Positions 45,757 to 54,640 of a stretch of 64,000 bases of DNA are shown one piece after another. The translations under genes and the position numbers were made by a program. Every line of letters begins with the position of its first letter. The first letter of the stretch is position 1. Origin of the DNA: Oryzomicrobium terrae (GTDB lineage: Bacteria; Pseudomonadota; Gammaproteobacteria; Burkholderiales; Rhodocyclaceae); assembly GCF_008274805.1 (NCBI RefSeq), contig NZ_CP022579.1, positions 2,666,001 to 2,730,000 on the forward strand, in the 5' to 3' direction. The notes under the pieces were generated by a model. The model did no database searches and was not told the origin of the DNA. It worked only from the letters and a program-made list of their open reading frames with translations.

Positions 45757-47660
45757 TGCAAATCCACTTGCTTTACTCTCATCTCATAGCCGTTTAGCTG
45801 ATTACGCTTCATCACATCGCTATCAGCCTGCCACTTTAAATTACTAATTTCTTTTTTAACCGATTCATAATCACCAACCCCAAGCAAAAGCTCTATTTTT
45901 CTACGATGCAGCTCCCAACTATCCGGCTCAAGCACTAAGCCATCTTGGATAGCGGACAAAGCCTCCTTCGTATTATTTTTTCTCAGAAACAAGTAATCGG
46001 CATACCATGTCAAAACAATAGCTCTTTGCTCGCTAACAAGGTATGGGTTTCTTAAAAACGAAGAAAAAAGCTCTTCCACGCGGCGATCACCCAAACACCC
46101 CCCCCCTAACATTACATTGTCTACTATTCCCTGAAAAACCTTCATACTTGACGGAAGAACCTTTTCATTGGAAAGAATTCGCAGAGTATCGAAAAACCCC
46201 TCCCCCTTTCCGTTCCCCCTCGCGCATTCCAAATTAAGCAACCCAACGCTCGCCGGTAAGCTTTCTGAATTTAACTCTTTTGCTTTATTAAAATAAAAAA
46301 TAGCCTCACCTAATGCAAAGTCACTATTCTTTTGCAACCCTATATCCAACATTTTTATTGCATAATCAATATTTGCACGCTCCGACTCCGGATGAAATGC
46401 CACCTCTAAAGCGCTTCTTCTAAATTCATTTGAATTTTGCTGTGTGCGCATATAGGTTGAAAAAATTAACCACATCGAGCCAGCAGCCGTCAGGCATAAA
46501 ACTAACGTCCGTACTGTTGAATGCGCACCCTCGGCATATAAAACTGTAGCCACAGAGATTGCCAAGAGCGGCCCGACCAAGGCCACATAATTTCGGTGCT
46601 CGTGCATTAACTCTAAAGGTAGAACAGTCGATTCTAGGCTATGCGCCAGCAGGAACCAAAGAACAGCAAAAGTCAGCCATCGATTCTTAACCTTTAGAAT
46701 AACAATCAGAATCCCGAACCAACCTAAAAGCGCTAAGAGTGTAGTCGGAGGTTCTAGAAGCCCACGAGACACAACCACATCATCATGCTGAAGACCATAA
46801 GCCTGAAATACAGGAAAAAATATTAGCTTTAGATATGCGAACAGCACTCTACTTTCAGTAAGCAAACGTTCCACAGGCGAGAAGTTTCGGTACGCATAGC
46901 CAGAGAAAATTTTTTCTGCATAGCCAATAGTAACCATGGCTAATAACATCACTAAACCCAGCACCAACACTAAAAAATAGCGGCGCATCTTTGCATTCTG
47001 AATGCGCCCCCCCATATAGAGCGCCACAAAGACAAAAGCGAGAAAGCCTGTTTCTTTACTAAGAACCGCCAGAGGAAAACTTAATAGCGCAAGAGCCAAC
47101 CACAGCCACCTATTATTTCCAGCGCTATTTTTATATCGCAACAGAGCAAAACATCCAAAAAAAATAAACAAGGTGGCCAGCTGAGTCATTCTCTGCACCA
47201 CCAGATAAATTAAGTTTCCATTAATCGGATGCATCAACCACAGACTTGCAAGCAGCCACGCAGCCCACCCAACCCCACTTTCACTCAACCCACTCCGCTC
47301 TTCAGAAATAAACTCTTTTGCCAAAAAAAACAGAATTAAGCCATTTAATAAATGAAGAAAAATATTTACTAACTTAAAAGCCCCGGGGTGCAATCCAAAA
47401 AAATAATAATTAGTGGCAAACGTCAAATTGCTGACAGGTCGACCTATTGGCCCTGAAGAAAATCCATAAGCGGCCTCACGAATCTGATCAATACTATAGC
47501 CTTTCAACTGAATTGTTTTATTATCTACAATATTTGGATAATCATCAAAAACAAAATCCCCTTGTGCTGCAGGCCAATAAATCCATGCACAAAGCAGCAT
47601 ACTCCCAAGCAGGGAGGCAATTAATTTAATATTTCTGACCAAGCTAAGCATCCTCTGCAT
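45753..47660 (-). CDS. Multi-TM protein with TPR-like C-terminus, candidate pilin glycosyltransferase
   Basis: A 635-residue protein with about ten or more membrane helices in its first 430 residues and a helical TPR-like tail. YWPAAQGDFVFDDYPNIVDN near the N-terminus has the acidic loop motif (FDD) of GT-C enzymes such as TMTC/PMT-like transferases. I chose the ATG at 47660, because the longer GTG frame (47681) lies inside the 3' arm of the pilA terminator; 47651 is another option. It directly follows pilA and precedes a DPM1-like gene, as expected for a lipid-sugar-dependent pilin glycosyltransferase. That role is inferred. Confidence 0.65.
   Translation of the reverse strand: MQRMLSLVRNIKLIASLLGSMLLCAWIYWPAAQGDFVFDDYPNIVDNKTIQLKGYSIDQIREAAYGFSSGPIGRPVSNLTFATNYYFFGLHPGAFKLVNIFLHLLNGLILFFLAKEFISEERSGLSESGVGWAAWLLASLWLMHPINGNLIYLVVQRMTQLATLFIFFGCFALLRYKNSAGNNRWLWLALALLSFPLAVLSKETGFLAFVFVALYMGGRIQNAKMRRYFLVLVLGLVMLLAMVTIGYAEKIFSGYAYRNFSPVERLLTESRVLFAYLKLIFFPVFQAYGLQHDDVVVSRGLLEPPTTLLALLGWFGILIVILKVKNRWLTFAVLWFLLAHSLESTVLPLELMHEHRNYVALVGPLLAISVATVLYAEGAHSTVRTLVLCLTAAGSMWLIFSTYMRTQQNSNEFRRSALEVAFHPESERANIDYAIKMLDIGLQKNSDFALGEAIFYFNKAKELNSESLPASVGLLNLECARGNGKGEGFFDTLRILSNEKVLPSSMKVFQGIVDNVMLGGGCLGDRRVEELFSSFLRNPYLVSEQRAIVLTWYADYLFLRKNNTKEALSAIQDGLVLEPDSWELHRRKIELLLGVGDYESVKKEISNLKWQADSDVMKRNQLNGYEMRVKQVDLQ
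46098..46106 (-). repeat. Poly-G tract, 9 bases, in the multi-TM/TPR gene
   Basis: Nine C on the plus strand (coding Gly-Gly-Gly before CLGDRR) in the TPR-like part of the gene. A shorter run of seven lies at 47007-47013 in the same gene. Confidence 0.75.
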
Positions 47661-47661
47661 G

Positions 47662-47697
47662 AGAAAAAAGAAAAGCCCCACCGTAGTGGAGCTTTTC
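47662..47697 (-). terminator. Rho-independent terminator of pilA
   Basis: On the minus strand AAAAGCTCCAC pairs with GTGGGGCTTTT around TACG, followed by CTTTTTTCTC. It begins about 20 bases after the pilA stop and ends just before the ATG of the next gene. pilA is thus expected to be expressed far above the glycosylation genes behind it. Confidence 0.85.
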
Positions 47698-47716
47698 TTC
47701 TGTCTGCAACTAAAGA

Positions 47717-48172
47717 TTACTTGCAGCTGGAAGGCAGGTAATTACGAGGAATCGGGTTGGTCGTCCCCGGCTGGCAAACCCAGGTCACTTTACCATTTGT
47801 CGGATCACCAGTACCAACCAGAGCAAGAGTCTTAGTATCGATTGCCGTATCATTAAAACCTTGAGCAGTAACAATAATTTGGCCGTTCGTATCACCCGTG
47901 CTATTCCAGGTAATCGAATTCACATATTTCGAACTTTGAGATACCACACCAACTGACGTACCATTATTAACAAACTTCAGCTTATCTTGGTAGTATTCAG
48001 AAGCAGCCGTTTTAGCCGAGGATGCGGCCAGCACTACTTCAGACATCTTAGCCCGCACCGTGTAGTCCTTGTAAGCGGGTAGAGCAACTGCGGCGAGGAT
48101 ACCGATGATCGCCACGACAATCATCAGTTCGATCAATGTAAAACCCGAGTGGGCTTTTTTCATCATGGTCAT
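47717..48172 (-). CDS. pilA: Type IV major pilin
   Basis: A 151-residue prepilin. The short leader ends KKAHSG, and cleavage by PilD before Phe11 gives the methylated [20 protein letters not shown] helix, with Glu5 of the mature protein present. Two cysteines (about 133 and 150) would close the C-terminal disulfide loop ([19 protein letters not shown]). The mature protein is Ser/Thr/Asn-rich in its exposed part ([16 protein letters not shown]), which gives acceptor candidates for glycosylation. GGAGA precedes the ATG at 48172. A sigma-54 promoter lies upstream, as is usual for pilA. Confidence 0.95.
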   Translation of the reverse strand: MTMMKKAHSGFTLIELMIVVAIIGILAAVALPAYKDYTVRAKMSEVVLAASSAKTAASEYYQDKLKFVNNGTSVGVVSQSSKYVNSITWNSTGDTNGQIIVTAQGFNDTAIDTKTLALVGTGDPTNGKVTWVCQPGTTNPIPRNYLPSSCK

Positions 48173-48220
48173 GATTATTCTCCGTTAAAAATTGGCCTCA
48201 TGCGAGGTCACTTTATCCAC

Positions 48221-48237
48221 TGCATGCTTCATGCCAA
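48221..48237 (-). promoter_or_regulatory. Sigma-54 (-24/-12) promoter of pilA
   Basis: The minus strand reads TTGGCATGAAGCATGCA, with GG and GC 10 bases apart. The leader to the pilA ATG would be about 38 bases. PilR-dependent sigma-54 control of pilA is well known. No other feature was recognised in the gap 48173-48587 apart from the hairpin at its end. Confidence 0.65.
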
Positions 48238-48544
48238 CCTTGATGAAGCCCCTGAACACGGCATAGTCATGAACATGTCTTGCTCATAGTTACCCCATCC
48301 GCCGGAACGCTGCCAAAAATTGTCAGCTGGCACGACGTTTTACGGCACATTCGTACAAAAACTGAGCGTATCTGCTTTAGATATGCAATGCCAGCCAGAG
48401 CCGTCTTCATACTGCACAACCCCGCACCTTCGCCTCATTCATAGACAAGCAGAGGTTATGAAAAGAATTGAGCCTTAACCTTTGACGCGGTAAAGGAGCA
48501 GTCCAATGCCACAAGGGAAGGGGGCAGGGATAGCAAAATTCACG

Positions 48545-48579
48545 GCGCCATCCTCTCAAATGAAAAGCGCGGATGGTGC
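48545..48579 (-). terminator. Possible weak terminator after the MBL-fold gene
   Basis: GCACCATCC and GGATGGCGC on the minus strand can pair around a 17-base loop, nine bases after the stop of the MBL-fold gene. The T-run is poor. Confidence 0.3.
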
Positions 48580-48587
48580 TTTCCTTC

Positions 48588-49358
48588 CTACAGCAAGAAT
48601 ATTTGGTTGTGCTGCAGCATTCGCGGTACGTTTGAACCAGTCAACGCCTCCAGCTCAGCCATTGTTTCTTCAGTCTGACCCGGCTTGAGGTGGGTTACGA
48701 AGATTTCGGCGGCACCTCGGTAAGCTGTCAGTTCGGCGGCCAGCAGGGCCGGACAGAGGTGCTTGGAGACGGCAGCCAGGTGCTGTTCCCGATTGGGGAA
48801 GGCGCACTCGATGACCAAGGCGCGCAGATCGGCTATGGCATTGAGTAGCGGCCACAGCGCCGGGTTGCAGGTGGTATCGCCGGTAAAGACAAAACTGCCT
48901 TGGCTGGAGGCCAGGTGGTAACCCACCGCCGGCACGGTATGTTCGGCTGGCAGGGCGGTGAAACGCCGCGGGGCATCGCCCCAGCTCTCGCCCACTTCTA
49001 GAGGGGCGTAGCGCAGCACCGGCGCTGCGGTATCCGGGATGGCAGAAAAGTCGGGCCACACCGCCCAGTTGAATATATGCCGGGTCAGGGTATCGATTAC
49101 TGCTTGGGGAGCGTGCACCGTGAGTGGACGGCCATCACGGCGATCCATCACCGTATCCAGTAGTAAGGGCAGACAGGCGATATGATCGAGGTGGGCATGG
49201 GTGAGAAAGACGTGGTCGATCGCCGCCAATTCCCCCAATGACAGATCGGCAACGCCGGTCCCCGCATCGATCAGCACATCGTGATCGACGAGAAACGAGG
49301 TCGTGCGTAGATGGCGCCCCCCGATGCCGCCGCTGCAACCGAGCACGCGGATTTTCAT
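48588..49358 (-). CDS. MBL-fold metallohydrolase, cyclic-nucleotide phosphodiesterase-like
   Basis: A 256-residue metallo-beta-lactamase-fold protein. The metal motif is THAHLDHIACLP, with further ligands in PAEHTVPAVGYHL, FTGDTTCN and the C-terminal THLKP. The order and the MKIRVLGCSGGIGGRHLRTT start match class II cAMP phosphodiesterases and RNase Z-like relatives. It could break down a cyclic nucleotide, but this needs a test. Its ATG overlaps the FHA gene's stop by 4 bases, so the two are translationally coupled. Confidence 0.75.
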   Translation of the reverse strand: MKIRVLGCSGGIGGRHLRTTSFLVDHDVLIDAGTGVADLSLGELAAIDHVFLTHAHLDHIACLPLLLDTVMDRRDGRPLTVHAPQAVIDTLTRHIFNWAVWPDFSAIPDTAAPVLRYAPLEVGESWGDAPRRFTALPAEHTVPAVGYHLASSQGSFVFTGDTTCNPALWPLLNAIADLRALVIECAFPNREQHLAAVSKHLCPALLAAELTAYRGAAEIFVTHLKPGQTEETMAELEALTGSNVPRMLQHNQIFLL

Positions 49359-50095
49359 GAGGAGGATTCCATCGCGCTGGAGTGAAACGCCATGCGTACA
49401 GTGGCGATCTCAATGATGTCGCCGTTGGCCAACATTTGCCGGGGCGCAGTCACCGGGCGGTCGTTGACCAGGGGGCGGTGCGGTCCTTCCACGTACTGGA
49501 TGGCATAGCCGCCCGGTTCGCGCACCACCCACACCACCTGGACCCCGGGTTTGCCCAGCGTGGTTTTCTCTTTTTCCAGGTCCAGCCGACGACCGTTGTT
49601 ATTGCCGTTGAGCACCTGCAGGTAGGCACCGCCGCTGCCGGATGCAGGCCCTGCCGTTGCGGCAGTGGGGGAGCCCGCCACCTGGGAAGACGTCGCCTGA
49701 CTCCGCATAAACGCCGACTCCGTGCCCCGCCCTGCGGCGGCGGCGCCCTCGCTACCGGTTACGGTCAAAGGTTCGCCGTAGCCGCTCGGATCGCCAGGCT
49801 GCGGTTTTTCATTGAAAAACTTTAACTTGTACTTGCCAAGCTCGATGATGTCGCCGCTTTGCAGCACCACTTTCTTCACCGGCTGGCCATTGACCAGGGT
49901 GCCATTGGTGCTGTCCAGGTCTTCGAGAAACGAATCGTTGAGCACGGTGACAATCGCCGCATGTTCACCGGAAATGGCCAGATTTTCTATCTGTATGTCA
50001 TTGCTCGGCTTACGGCCGATGGAAATGCGCTGCTTGCTCAATTCCACTTCCTTGAGCACCAGTCCATCCATGGACAACACCAGCTTCGCCATCAA
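49355..50095 (-). CDS. Protein with two FHA domains
   Basis: A 246-residue protein. The first FHA domain is at about 20-95 (ISIGRKPSNDIQI, SGEHAAIV, LEDLDSTNGTLVNG), a full consensus for binding phosphothreonine. A Ser/Ala/Gly-rich linker (about 100-150) precedes a second, weaker FHA-like domain (LEKEKTTLGKPGVQVVWVV). FHA proteins read Ser/Thr kinase signals or organise secretion complexes. No kinase gene adjoins it; the MBL-fold phosphodiesterase-like gene does. Confidence 0.88.
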   Translation of the reverse strand: MMAKLVLSMDGLVLKEVELSKQRISIGRKPSNDIQIENLAISGEHAAIVTVLNDSFLEDLDSTNGTLVNGQPVKKVVLQSGDIIELGKYKLKFFNEKPQPGDPSGYGEPLTVTGSEGAAAAGRGTESAFMRSQATSSQVAGSPTAATAGPASGSGGAYLQVLNGNNNGRRLDLEKEKTTLGKPGVQVVWVVREPGGYAIQYVEGPHRPLVNDRPVTAPRQMLANGDIIEIATVRMAFHSSAMESSS

Positions 50096-50203
50096 TCGTC
50101 ACTCCGTCAGCACAGCGGCATTGCGGAATTGTGGCAGCGGCGTTCCGGCCGCGTCAAACCGCAATGGCGCCAACTGTGCAATCCGTCGCATCCAGCCCTA
50201 AAG

Positions 50204-50929
50204 CTAGGCATCCTCGGCTTCGGCCTCGCGAATGTCCTGGCGATTGGCCAGCCAACGCCCCAAGGCAACGACCAGCACCGCCCCCAAGGCGCCACCTAGC
50301 CAGTGGTGAAAGGGCGCCCCCGGAGCCTCGGTCCCCAGCCATTGATTCAGGTGCGGGTGGATGACCGGATCAGTCACCAACATGCTGCCGGCGACCCAGC
50401 CCAGCAGGCCGCCGCCGGCCGTGATGATGACCGGAAATCGATCCATCAGCTTCATCACGCCCTGGCTGGCGCCGATGATGAACGGCACGCTGACCGCCAA
50501 ACCAAAGAGAATCAGGGGAAGGCTGCCTTCTGCCGCAGCCGCAACGGCAACGACGTTATCCAGGCTCATTACGAAATCGGCAGTGATGATAGTTCGCACG
50601 GCCCCCCACAAGTGTTCGGAAGCGGGCAGGTTGTGCTCTTCCTCCGACTCGGGCACCAGCAGTTTGACACCGATCCACAACAACAGCAGTCCGCCGATTA
50701 TCTTGAGAAAGGGCAGATCGAGCAGGCTGGTGGCGAAAAAGGTGAACAACACCCGTAGCCCCAGGGCCCCGGCAACACCCCAGAGTACCCCCTGGCGACG
50801 CTGCTCGGCCGGTAGGTTGCGACAGGCCAGGGCGATCACCACGGCGTTATCGCCGGAGAGAAGGATGTCAATGACGATGATCTGGGCGACGGCAATCCAG
50901 AACGCGGGGTTATCCAAAGCGACGGTCAT
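50204..50929 (-). CDS. TerC family integral membrane protein
   Basis: A 241-residue protein with seven or so helices and the TerC signatures IVIDILLSGDNAVVIALACR and ADFVMSLDNVVAVAAAA, whose aspartates form the proposed metal site. The family (YjbE/YkoY/TerC) is linked to manganese and metal export. I chose the ATG at 50929; a TTG at 50950 would add seven residues. The C-terminal tail is acidic. Confidence 0.9.
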   Translation of the reverse strand: MTVALDNPAFWIAVAQIIVIDILLSGDNAVVIALACRNLPAEQRRQGVLWGVAGALGLRVLFTFFATSLLDLPFLKIIGGLLLLWIGVKLLVPESEEEHNLPASEHLWGAVRTIITADFVMSLDNVVAVAAAAEGSLPLILFGLAVSVPFIIGASQGVMKLMDRFPVIITAGGGLLGWVAGSMLVTDPVIHPHLNQWLGTEAPGAPFHHWLGGALGAVLVVALGRWLANRQDIREAEAEDA

Positions 50930-51005
50930 ACGAATAGGGTCAATCGGCAATTACCGCGGGCAGTTCCACGCAGCAGTGATTCAACAAAGCACCAGCGAAC
51001 CAACG

Positions 51006-51035
51006 AAAAAGGGGCAGGCACAACGGCCTGCCCCT
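51006..51035 (-). terminator. Rho-independent terminator of sucCD
   Basis: On the minus strand AGGGGCAGGC pairs with GCCTGCCCCT around a six-base loop and is followed by TTTTT. It lies 30 bases after the sucD stop. Confidence 0.9.
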
Positions 51036-51064
51036 CCGATTGCCGGATTCCGGCAATCACTTCC

Positions 51065-51958
51065 TTACAGCAGGGACTTGAGCAGCCGGCCCATCTCGGA
51101 CGGGTTGCGAGTCACCTTGAAGCCGCACTCTTCCATGATGGCGAGCTTGGCATCGGCGGTGTCGGCACCACCGGAGATCAGCGCGCCGGCGTGGCCCATG
51201 CGCTTTCCCGGGGGGGCAGTCACACCGGCGATGAAGCCAACGATCGGCTTCTTCATGTTGGCCTTGCACCACATGGCGGCTTCAGCTTCGTCCGGACCGC
51301 CGATCTCACCGATCATGATCACGGCGTCGGTGTCGGGATCGTCGTTGAACATGCGCATCACGTCGATGTGCTTGAGGCCGTTGATCGGGTCGCCGCCGAT
51401 ACCGACCGCGGAAGACTGGCCGAGACCGATTTCGGTCAGCTGGGCCACGGCTTCGTAAGTCAGGGTGCCGGAGCGGGAAACCACGCCGATGCGGCCCTTG
51501 CGGTGAATGTGACCGGGCATGATGCCGATCTTGATTTCATCGGGGGTGATCAGGCCGGGGCAGTTGGGGCCGAGCAGCAGGGTTTCCTTGCCACCGGCGG
51601 CAACCTTGGCCTTCATCTTGTTGCGCACTTCGAGCATGTCGCGGACGGGAATGCCCTCGGTGATGCAGATGGCCAGATCCAGGTCGGCTTCGACGGCTTC
51701 CCAGATGGCTGCGGCTGCGCCGGCAGGCGGCACGTAGATGACGGACACGGTGGCCCCGGTGTCAGCGGCGGCTTCCTTGACGGACCCGTAGATGGGGATG
51801 TCGAAGATCTTTTCGCCGGCCTTCTTCGGGTTCACGCCGGCCACGAAGCAGTTCTTGCCGTTGGCGTATTCCTGGCACTTTTCGGTGTGGAATTGGCCGG
51901 TCTTACCAGTGATACCCTGGGTGATGACCTTGGTGTCTTTATTGATCAGGATGGACAT
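51065..51958 (-). CDS. sucD: Succinyl-CoA synthetase alpha subunit
   Basis: A 297-residue subunit of the TCA-cycle enzyme that makes ATP from succinyl-CoA. The CoA-binding Rossmann domain is N-terminal (VITQGITGKTGQFHTEKCQE). The phosphorylated histidine is in MGHAGALISGG (about residue 250), and LLGPNCPGLI and SRSGTLTYEAV are family motifs. It lies 11 bases downstream of sucC, and both share a terminator. Confidence 0.98.
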   Translation of the reverse strand: MSILINKDTKVITQGITGKTGQFHTEKCQEYANGKNCFVAGVNPKKAGEKIFDIPIYGSVKEAAADTGATVSVIYVPPAGAAAAIWEAVEADLDLAICITEGIPVRDMLEVRNKMKAKVAAGGKETLLLGPNCPGLITPDEIKIGIMPGHIHRKGRIGVVSRSGTLTYEAVAQLTEIGLGQSSAVGIGGDPINGLKHIDVMRMFNDDPDTDAVIMIGEIGGPDEAEAAMWCKANMKKPIVGFIAGVTAPPGKRMGHAGALISGGADTADAKLAIMEECGFKVTRNPSEMGRLLKSLL

Positions 51959-51969
51959 TCAGTAACTCC

Positions 51970-53130
<1,161 letters not shown>

Positions 53131-53193
53131 GCGATTTCCTTGCTTGAGTTGAGTTGCGGGGCAAATGCAGGCGGAAGTGTGAACAAACCCTTC

Positions 53194-53904
53194 CTACCCG
53201 ACCGATTGGCTACAACGCACGGGGTCATTACCCGCATCGCCCTTGCAGGCTGAGAGGGTATGCGGCGTCGCAACCGAAACTGATACCGGCTGTTGCGGGG
53301 CAACAGGGGGAGAGGATGGCGCAGCAGCGGCAACGGGGCCAGCAGCGCTCTCCTCGGGGGAGGCACCACCCCGATACCAGCGCGGATAGTAGCGCCGGAC
53401 CACTGGAGTGGTGGTTTCCAAAGCATGACACCGGTCGAGCTGGTATGGCTTCTGACCGGTGTCTTCGTTGTCGGTGACCTCGCTGGCGTAGGTCTGCAGG
53501 GCCGCAGTGGGAATCTGCAGAGCCAGTTCGGTGAGGTGGGAGCAGCCGAGAACGCCGCCGAGACGTTCCTTGATTGCCTGGCGGAACCCCTGAAAGAGAT
53601 TGAGACCGATCAGCGCGTCGTAAGCGGGGGCGATGTCATCACAATGACCCATGAAGGGCGTAGCGTCTGAAGACGCCGCCACTTGCACCACGGTGAAGTG
53701 CGCATCGATGGTCACGCGCAGCCACATATCGTGCACCGCTTCGCCGCGAAGGCGCAGACCGGAGGACAGCTGGTAGTCGTGATCCTTGGTGTCGGTCAGG
53801 CGCGCCTCGATGTCCCACAGGCCATCGTCGCGTTTATAGCCTTCCAGCACCACCTGGCGGAGGTGCATCCGCCGGCGGGGCGCGGACGGGGGAGGCAGAG
53901 GCAT
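53194..53904 (-). CDS. DUF2889 domain protein
   Basis: A 236-residue protein. RRMHLRQVVLEGYKRDDGLW and DIEARLTDTKDHDYQL are the DUF2889 hallmarks, and YDALIGLNLFQGFRQAIKER follows. The start at 53904 is preferred because it places the domain near the N-terminus. The last 50 residues are Pro/Ala/Ser-rich. The family's function is not known to me. It precedes sucCD on the same strand. Confidence 0.85.
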   Translation of the reverse strand: MPLPPPSAPRRRMHLRQVVLEGYKRDDGLWDIEARLTDTKDHDYQLSSGLRLRGEAVHDMWLRVTIDAHFTVVQVAASSDATPFMGHCDDIAPAYDALIGLNLFQGFRQAIKERLGGVLGCSHLTELALQIPTAALQTYASEVTDNEDTGQKPYQLDRCHALETTTPVVRRYYPRWYRGGASPEESAAGPVAAAAPSSPPVAPQQPVSVSVATPHTLSACKGDAGNDPVRCSQSVG

Positions 53905-54248
53905 CGGCGTCGAATCCTGGGACGGGGATGAAGTGGAGAGGCTGACGCCAGGCACAAATAACCTGGTCGCAAACCCGGCGACTAAGCCTCTCATTCTAAC
54001 ACAAAGCCGCGCCAAGCCGCCCCCGTTTTGAATACATAATTACGGAATCAGGTTACACAACTCGAATTTTCCGCAAAAAATGACGAAATGCAGGACTTTG
54101 TCACTGATCTTCATTAACAAATCGAGACTGGTTCTACGGCGTCTTGAGAATGAGAGATATCATTCGCCCTGTCCCGCAGCTGACGCTGCGTAACCTCTTT
54201 TGGCATATAACCCTCACCGACAGCTTCATATTCGGAACCTGCACACCC
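53905..54248. other. 344-base divergent intergenic region
   Basis: It separates the minus-strand DUF2889 gene from the plus-strand chemotaxis operon and is AT-rich in its centre (54030-54120). A small inverted repeat, GCAGCTGACGCTGC, lies near 54177-54191. I see no convincing sigma-28 box; GGCATATAACC near 54202 could be a weak -10 for the response-regulator gene. Confidence 0.45.
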
Positions 54249-54614
54249 ATGAAAACCATTTTCCTGGTGGATGACTCCGCCACCATCCTGCTCAGCATTT
54301 CCAGCATCCTCACCAAGGCTGGCTACGCCGTTGAAAAAGCGGCCAACGCCGAAGAAGGCCTGCGCAAATTCCAAGCCGGCACCAAGGCCGACCTGCTCAT
54401 CACCGACCTCAACATGCCCGGCATGAACGGTATCGAATTCATCAAGGAAGTGCGCAAGCTGGCGGCCTGCCGCTTCATGCCCATCCTCTTCCTGACCACC
54501 GAATCCGAACAGAGCAAGCGCCTCGAAGCCAAGGCGGCCGGCGCCTCCGGCTGGATCGTCAAACCGGCCACCGCCGACCAGCTGCTCAACACCATCAAGC
54601 TGGTGCTGCGCTAA
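54249..54614 (+). CDS. CheY-like single-domain response regulator
   Basis: A 121-residue receiver, first gene of the chemotaxis operon. FLVDDSATILL supplies the acidic pair, the phospho-acceptor is Asp53 in LLITDLNMPGMNG, and Thr83 and Lys105 (WIVKPA) complete the site. The start at 54249 is chosen because the fold begins at once; the longer frame reads the leader. It is likely the CheY of this cluster, though a genomic cheY may do the motor work. Confidence 0.9.
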   Translation: MKTIFLVDDSATILLSISSILTKAGYAVEKAANAEEGLRKFQAGTKADLLITDLNMPGMNGIEFIKEVRKLAACRFMPILFLTTESEQSKRLEAKAAGASGWIVKPATADQLLNTIKLVLR

Positions 54615-54640
54615 CCCTTTCCGCCTAGGAGCACCTCACG

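Noticed and set aside
48506-48688. 60-codon plus-strand frame between pilA and the MBL-fold gene
   Set aside because: It overlaps the end of the MBL-fold gene, has no ribosome site I trust and no recognisable features.
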